Assembly: GCA_003952965.2 (NCBI GenBank)
Contig: CM025853.1
Span: 11,169,187-11,233,186, forward strand
From: Morella rubra
Lineage: Eukaryota; Streptophyta; Magnoliopsida; Fagales; Myricaceae
DNA: 64,000 bases
Direction: 5' to 3'
The notes beneath the pieces are model-generated. The model ran no database searches and was not told the DNA's origin. It worked only from the letters and a program-made list of their open reading frames with translations. The position numbers and the translations under genes are program-made. This document shows, piece after piece, positions 58,017 through 64,000 of the stretch. Each line of letters starts with the position of its first letter. The stretch's first letter is position 1.

Positions 58017-61000
58017 TATCTGGGGAACAGTAACCATAATGTAACTCGCGGAGAAATTTCTGAAACAGTCAAACGTAGTGGATTAGAAAGACGGCAAGAA
58101 CGGGAGTACTCGCAGTTAAAAATCAATCAATTATGGATGCACATAAAATTAACAGTACAGCGGATTGGACAGATATGAACGAACGGTACATTAGGCGTCA
58201 CCTGCTTCTGAGTCTAATTAATGGGTATTTTAATTTGTATCCCTGAATGCTGTACTTGTTTAACGAGAAGCCCAGCATTCCGACAACTGTAGAAGAAACA
58301 AATTTGGTAGAATAAATTGATACTATATATGACAAAAATATCCTGAAAGATGGAATATGGTCCATGGAAAACTAAGAACCAGGTATATATATTCTGAAAT
58401 ACCCAGATTTCAACATCAACAGTTTATGGATAGTCATAGATCAGGATGATCATTTGAGAGTTGAAGCTAAAAGGAACATTTCCTTTCTGTCTTCGTCGGA
58501 GTGCAAGACCGAGAGCTAGCACTGCTGATCAATATATATATACTGGCTCATTGCTGCAGGAATTTGTAGTAGTTGATCTGTTCAGAAGTCTATGATTTGC
58601 AAATGAAATTAATTACTAGGCAGCTCATTGAGATAAGAACATCAGAGGATGGTGGCCGGTAGTTAATCTCAGTTTGCTGTGAGCAGATCAGTTGTTTGTT
58701 AAACTAAGCATCGCCGTTAAATATTTAGGCCCGTTTGAATTCTACTGTAGGTTGCAATTAATGCTTTGTTTGCATGTGCAAGCCCCTGTCACGGACAGAT
58801 TACTTACTTTTTTTCCTGATATTCATGAGAGTAAGCGTAAGGAATGTTGTCAAGTTATTTGGTCAACACATTGGATTCTCCATTGTATTGCTATTAGGTT
58901 GTTGGTCCCCGAGATTAATGGAGCAGAAAAAATTGAAAATAGGTCGAACGTACGTAGTACTTATTGACAAATGCTGAGTTTTTGCTGGGTTAACTTACTA
59001 AGAAATTGCTCAAAAAAACAAACAAACAAACTTATTAGAAATTAATGCTAGCTACTCAAGATATTAGTTTGGATTGTGTCTGTTAAAAGGGCTCAAAATT
59101 GTACTTAATATTGGTCAACCACGACAGCCAGATCCATAACCAAAAATGGAGAAAATCCTTTTAGAAGCTCTTTGGAAAGGGTCGTCGAACTCGAACCGTG
59201 GTCGAGGTTGTCGCGTCGCTGGAACCCATTTTCGACAACGCAACTCCTCCGTGGACTAGCCCAGCAAAGCACAAAAACAAAAAACTTAGGAATTTCTCTC
59301 TCTCTCTCTCTCTCAAGAGTACTACGGGGTATATTAATTATTAATGTGAGATAGAGCCAAAGTGCTAGGTGTTGATCAGAGGTGAAATGGACATTAGCTC
59401 AAGTAGTTACAGAAAACGACAAAGCAATGAGGTGATCAGATAATTAAGCTGCATTTATTATCAATAATTTATTGTTTAGGCTAAATAATTCCACAGAGGG
59501 AATACATCCAATAGCCTACAAACAAAATTCACTCCTCAAAAGCCCAACAACAAACAAGAACCCTCACGTTTCTTTCTATCTTCATCATGGGCTATTTAAA
59601 CCGTAAAACAAATGCAGGACATTTGTCGCATTATGGGTGTCTTTGTTATAATTCCCCTAGAACTTGCACCCCTTCTTTTGGCTCGTTTCTCTTTTAAATT
59701 TGAAATGTGAAAAGCCCTGATCACGGCCTTAATTAGCTGTGTTACGACGTTGTTGGTCTCTTCGTGAAATTTTCACTCACCTTTTCTATTTCGACCTCGT
59801 ATAGTTCCTGTACTTTTTAGGTCTGCTTTCCTGCATCCCTGGGACTGGATCACCAATTCATCAATATTCTAACCCGTTAGCTTTGTTGTCGTATTGTTCA
59901 TCCACTTTCTTGTAAGAGCTTCCTTCAGTTTTTACTTGCACTAATATATGTTACCGAGGGACAATACCGGGGGGGCATTCTGCATTTTAATCACTTGCAA
60001 ATGTAACGCGATTTTAACTAGGGCTAGCTAGTACATCGACACTTTTATAAATATTTTGTTATCACGCACTGCCATTGAGCTAAAAACTTAAATTTATAAT
60101 TAAGTCGTAACTTTATTTTCGTAAATATTTAATAGCACAGAGCTCCGTACTGAGCGACACTAAATGTATACATGAGGAACTGCATGCACCATGTAAGTGC
60201 CGCAAGTTGAGCTGTTAAGCACCATCCCTTGTCTCCCATAGAACAGTTGTCGAGTCAAAGGGTGTTTGCTAGCTCCCATGAAGCCAACATATTCTTCTAA
60301 TCTACCACCCAAAGATTGAATTAAGTGGATTATAATTAAATGGCAATGGCATCCACATGAATCAGTCACTTCTATGATCTTATCAACACATGACAATACA
60401 CATGTACTCTCGAACATCATGCATTAATTACTAGATTTGAGTTATTTCCAAAACTTTTAACTATTCATGATATATACAAAATAATTTGGTTTCTAAAGTC
60501 TTTTCATGTCTTTGAACGTCTGAACTATACATGTGCCATGGAGTTTTCAAAGTAATAGTACTGGAGCTCAAGACTTTAAAGCGTTTGTGACAATGGTGCC
60601 CCTAGATTTCGTTTCCATATTCGCATTTCTTAATATATATATATATATATATATCTTCTTATCTCGTTTTACTTTCGCCACACAAGCGATAGCAAACATC
60701 TTATAACAAGCCGATCGACTTCCATGTTATTACGATTTATGAGGTGAAAGAACTTGGTAAAAGGTTAATTAGTTCTTACTTTTGTCTCATTTTCTGTCGT
60801 CAGGACATTTCGTTAAGAAGATTGATATGAAGTACTACATTGTAGTAGAAGCAGCCGTTAATGCAGACGTGTTGTTTTGCCATCGTAGAAAGCTAGCCAT
60901 TGGATTAAAGATGTTCTCGTTTTGAGCGGCTTGGCTGGGCCATCATTTCTATCACCTGACCCCCCTCTCCTCTTAATGATCTGGGCTTTTCTGGGACGAT

Positions 61001-62539
61001 TACTTTCAATATTACTCAAGTAAATCAAAGAGATTAGAAGATACAATTTTTTTTTTTTTACGAAGGAGGGCAGCACCTAGCTCGGAGTTTATTAAGAAAA
61101 TCTCACCGGAAGAATACTGAATACAAGATTCTAAAAAGCACATAATCAACCAACACGCATGCAATACTAACACATAATACATGGAAATGCCATCTATCTA
61201 AAGCAAGGAAGTCTCTTAACTTTCTTTGGGAAATGCTATGCATAAGGCGTTGTCTATATGTTTTTTTGTAGGTGGCCTTTTTGTTTATACGTGCTTGTAA
61301 CTACGGTATTTTTCCGCTACAAATAAGGCTCCTCAAATAAAATTTAGGAGGTACTGTCTTTTTTCTTTAAAAAAAAAAAAAAAAAAAGACATGTATGTTA
61401 TACACCAATGTTACTTTCTTCGGACCAACACAGAATACAGTCAGACATGCCATCGACCCTTGACAACCATTGTTGGGGTTGCATATTATGAACTGGGGTA
61501 AGCCCAATACTCCTTCTTTGTTTTTAAAAAAAATAAATGAAAGCCCAATTCTCTCACTATGGAACATTGGAACTTCTCCAAATTAGCCCTCGTCAGCTGA
61601 TCTCAAACTTATTGCAACACCCAAAGAACTCGTTACGAAACGTATCTATACAGCCACAATTCATCCTGTGACTGCGACTGTAAAGGCAGTAAAGTCGCTT
61701 CAAATAGTCAGGCAACGTTCTGACTAACGCAAAAGATGAACTATTTCAATTTGTACAAAGTGTCTTTATCCATACAATTCAACTTATAAAACAAAGAAAA
61801 ACCGAATTCTAGCATAGAAGATAAGGGTTTTAAATTCAGATAGAAATCTCGTGAGAAAGGTGTCGAACTAAATTATCATTATTTAATGATATGCAATCGC
61901 TTGTTGCCATACTGCCTAGATCTGCAGAGGAAATCCCTTTGATATTATCTGCAAATTACCAATTTTTCAATTGCAAGTCTTGGATCATTGCCATCTTTTT
62001 CTACTTAAATTATTCACAAATGCAAAGAATAAATTGTCCTACATTATTATAAATGATTATCTGATAACCATATAAAATTCATTCCTTGTACTACAAGCAA
62101 TACATAGTCAAGGGTGATAGCTTCTTGCTTGTGAACACAGACTATATAGAGAGCTGATTCAGCTAAAAGGACAGAATTCTACACATCATTGACATCCCCC
62201 AATCTAGGCAATTCCCTGATTAATGGTCTTGTTTAATCACCTGGTTTGCCACTTGTAACACTACTAGCTAGTTTCCCTCCTCCACAAGAGCAGACATATT
62301 TGACCGGCAACATGTGTAACAAGATTAGCAGTGGAGATGATAAATTAATGCCAAAGGTCCTGAAAGTCTCTGTTAATATGCTGAACAGCCAACGTTGAAG
62401 TAAAAAAATTGACCTTAGGTGACTAAAGATTCAATTGGTCAAAGCTTGAAGCATAGATAGAAACATGTACCTGAGCAAAACATTTGAAGAGCTTTGGATC
62501 TCTGAGAATTTGTGTTTCCTGTGACGAATTAGCGTATAC
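58017..62539. other. Intergenic region, no clear gene
   Basis: About 4.5 kb of AT-rich DNA. The AP2/ERF promoter is at its left end and the receptor leader at its right end. Simple repeats: CAAA-type run at about 59012-59030, (CT)n at 59298-59314, (AT)n at about 60632-60653, poly-A at 61369-61387. The open frames are short; the only one with a somewhat protein-like look is at 60160-60420. Confidence 0.4.
60160..60420 (-). CDS. Possible small protein gene, unrecognised
   Basis: An 86-codon frame on the minus strand with a mixed, protein-like composition: several Cys and His in the first half (CGCHCH), then LGGRLEEYVGFMGASKHPLT and FYGRQGMVLNSSTCG. No signal peptide or known motif is recognised. 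It may be a real small gene, one exon of a larger gene or chance. Confidence 0.2.
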   Translation of the reverse strand: MMFESTCVLSCVDKIIEVTDSCGCHCHLIIIHLIQSLGGRLEEYVGFMGASKHPLTRQLFYGRQGMVLNSSTCGTYMVHAVPHVYI

Positions 62540-64000
62540 ATGGCTGCTTAGTCTCCTTGGTCGTAAATAACATCGCATCCCGACTCATAGACAAAGTTCT
62601 GTCCTATTCAGTAGTCTCTGGCAGTGTGGAGCGGATAGAGAGAGAATTGAGGCGAATTCAATGTTTTCTTGAAGATGCTGATGCTAAGCAAGATGGTGAT
62701 GAAAGAATTAGAAACTGGGTGGCAGACATTCGAGATGTTGCTTATGAGACAGACGATGCTATTGACAGCTACATCCTCAAAATGGCACAACAGAGAAACA
62801 AGTTCATATGTTTCAACAACCACCCTTTTACCTGGAACAGTTTCCTGGCTCCCCACAAGATCAATGGGCAGATCAATAAGATCCAAATGAAAATTGAGGA
62901 AATCACTAGTAGTAGAGCAACTTACGGAATTGAAACTATAGGGGCAAGGGGAGAAGAGACAAGTTTTGCAGTTGCTAGGCTTATGGAGAAGAGACGATCA
63001 TCTCCTCATGCTTCTGAAGAGGACACTGTTGGTTTGGAGGAAGACACAAAGATGTTGGAGGCAAGAGTGATTCAGGGGGAGCCACGGCGGTCGGTTGTTT
63101 CAGTCATAGGTATGGCTGGCCTAGGTAAGACTACTCTTGCCAAGAAGATTTATCATAGCAGTCTTATCAGGAAGCATTTTGATTGTTGCGCCTGGGTTTA
63201 TGTCTCGCAAGAATACAGAGTCAAGGAGATTTTACAAGATTTAGGCAAAAAAATCTTGGGCTATGGAAAAGTAGACTTTGACATGATGAGTAATGAGGAT
63301 ATGAAGGAGGCATTGTGAAACTTTCTTGGTGGGAGGAGATATATCATAGTCCTGGATGATATTTGGAAAATAGAAGTCTGGGATGATTTGAAGGCAGCAT
63401 TTCCAGACACACAGAACGGAAGTAGGCTTGTGTTAACCACCCGCTTCAAAAATGTAGCTTTAAATGCTGATCCAAGAAGTCCACCACATGAGCTAGGCCT
63501 TCTAAATGATGAGGATAGCTGGAAATTATTGTCCAAGAAAGAATGCCTAGAATGGAATACCTTAGCAAGTTTACCTCCGTGGTCTGACGAGCTTGGAAAG
63601 CAGATTCTGAAAAAGTGTGGGGGCTTACCTCTTGCTATTGTCGTATTGGGAGGTCTCCTGTCGAGAAAACAAGCGACCTACAGTAAGTGGCTCAAAGAAT
63701 CGCAGAGTGTGCATTGGCAGCTAACACAAGACCCAACTCTATGTGCAGACATCCTAGCACTAAGCTATCGTGATTTACCATACTACTTGAAACCATGTTT
63801 TCTTTACTTCAGGCTCTTTCCTGAAGACTTTGAGATTCCTGCCAGGAGATTGACGTTGTTATGGGTCGCAGAGGGTTTTGTGCAACCAAGAGGCGCGGAA
63901 CCATTGGAAGATGTTGCAGAGGATTACTTGGAGGAGCTCACAGGAAGGTGTATGATTCAAGTTGCAGCTAGGAAAGCAAATAGAAGGATTAAAGCATGCA
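62540..64000 (+). pseudogene. CC-NBS-LRR immune receptor, 5' part, with stop; runs off the window
   Basis: An intracellular resistance-type receptor, RPP13/RPP8-like. The N-terminal Rx-type coiled-coil has the EDVID-like VAYETDDAID (about residue 68). The NB-ARC domain has the P-loop GMAGLGKTTLAKKIY (about 63109-63150), FDCCAWVYVSQEY, kinase-2 RRYIIVLDDIW (63330-63366; the final W fits the CNL class), GSRLVLTTRF (63419-63449), CGGLPLAIVVLGG (63617-63655) and CFLYFRLFPEDF (63796-63832). The LRR part lies beyond the window. The expected start is ATG 62540, but it is out of frame with the body (VVNNIASRLIDKVL) by one base. A TGA at 63316-63318 interrupts the domain between the P-loop and kinase-2. 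After it the same frame is open to the edge. It is either a young pseudogene or carries sequence errors. Confidence 0.88.

Noticed and set aside
58692-58977. A 91-codon plus-strand frame
   Set aside because: Two overlapping frames of similar length occur here, neither with a domain; chance frames.

Overview
The window is nuclear DNA of a flowering plant, most likely a woody eudicot. The reasons are introns with GT-AG borders, a MIR162 hairpin, plant-only gene families (P4-ATPase of the ALA type, CML calmodulin-like protein, AP2/ERF factor, CC-NBS-LRR receptor) and dense AT-rich intergenic DNA packed with plant transposons. No species can be named from the sequence alone.

Layout: 1-1905 holds a Mutator-type MITE and the leader of the first gene. 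1906-12886 is a multi-exon ALA9/10-like phospholipid flippase gene. Its second exon lies inside a tandem duplication whose middle (4188-5420) is a strangely shrunken, ordered echo of the flanking gene sequence, and the reading frame is broken as assembled. 13750-14873 is a composite of LINE ORF1, a diverged copy of the flippase last exon, and a LINE 3' end with poly-A. 15579-16061 is an intact CML15/16-like EF-hand protein on the minus strand. 20253-20630 encodes a small single-pass membrane protein. 22291-29021 is a decayed LINE of about 6.7 kb with a 17-bp target-site duplication, and a hAT-type element sits inside its ORF1. 31363-31483 is a MIR162 hairpin whose mature product is perfectly recognisable; the ORF-poor DNA around it is probably its primary transcript.

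From 34.6 to 55.5 kb the DNA is almost all mobile elements, several nested. A hAT element (39252-43155, 8-bp TSD) lies in an LTR-like sequence on the minus strand. A large inverted repeat (44362-46570) has a MITE in its right arm. A MULE (about 47089-52773) carries a broken MuDR-type transposase and, in the opposite orientation, a GRF-zinc-finger/membrane-anchor gene; it has landed inside a second copy of that same MITE. A 1.2-kb deletion derivative of the hAT family lies at 53564-54757, and CACTA-like termini with a 50-bp tandem repeat follow.

The last part has an intact AP2/ERF transcription factor (57188-57835, minus), about 4.7 kb in which no gene is recognised, and the 5' part of a CC-NBS-LRR immune receptor (62540 to the window edge) that has an early frame problem and an in-frame stop.

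The genes do not form a functional cluster. The main story is how transposons have nested and mixed with host exons: at least nine elements show identifiable target-site duplications, which gives a readable order of insertion. Exon borders, TSDs and repeat relations were read by eye and were not computed.
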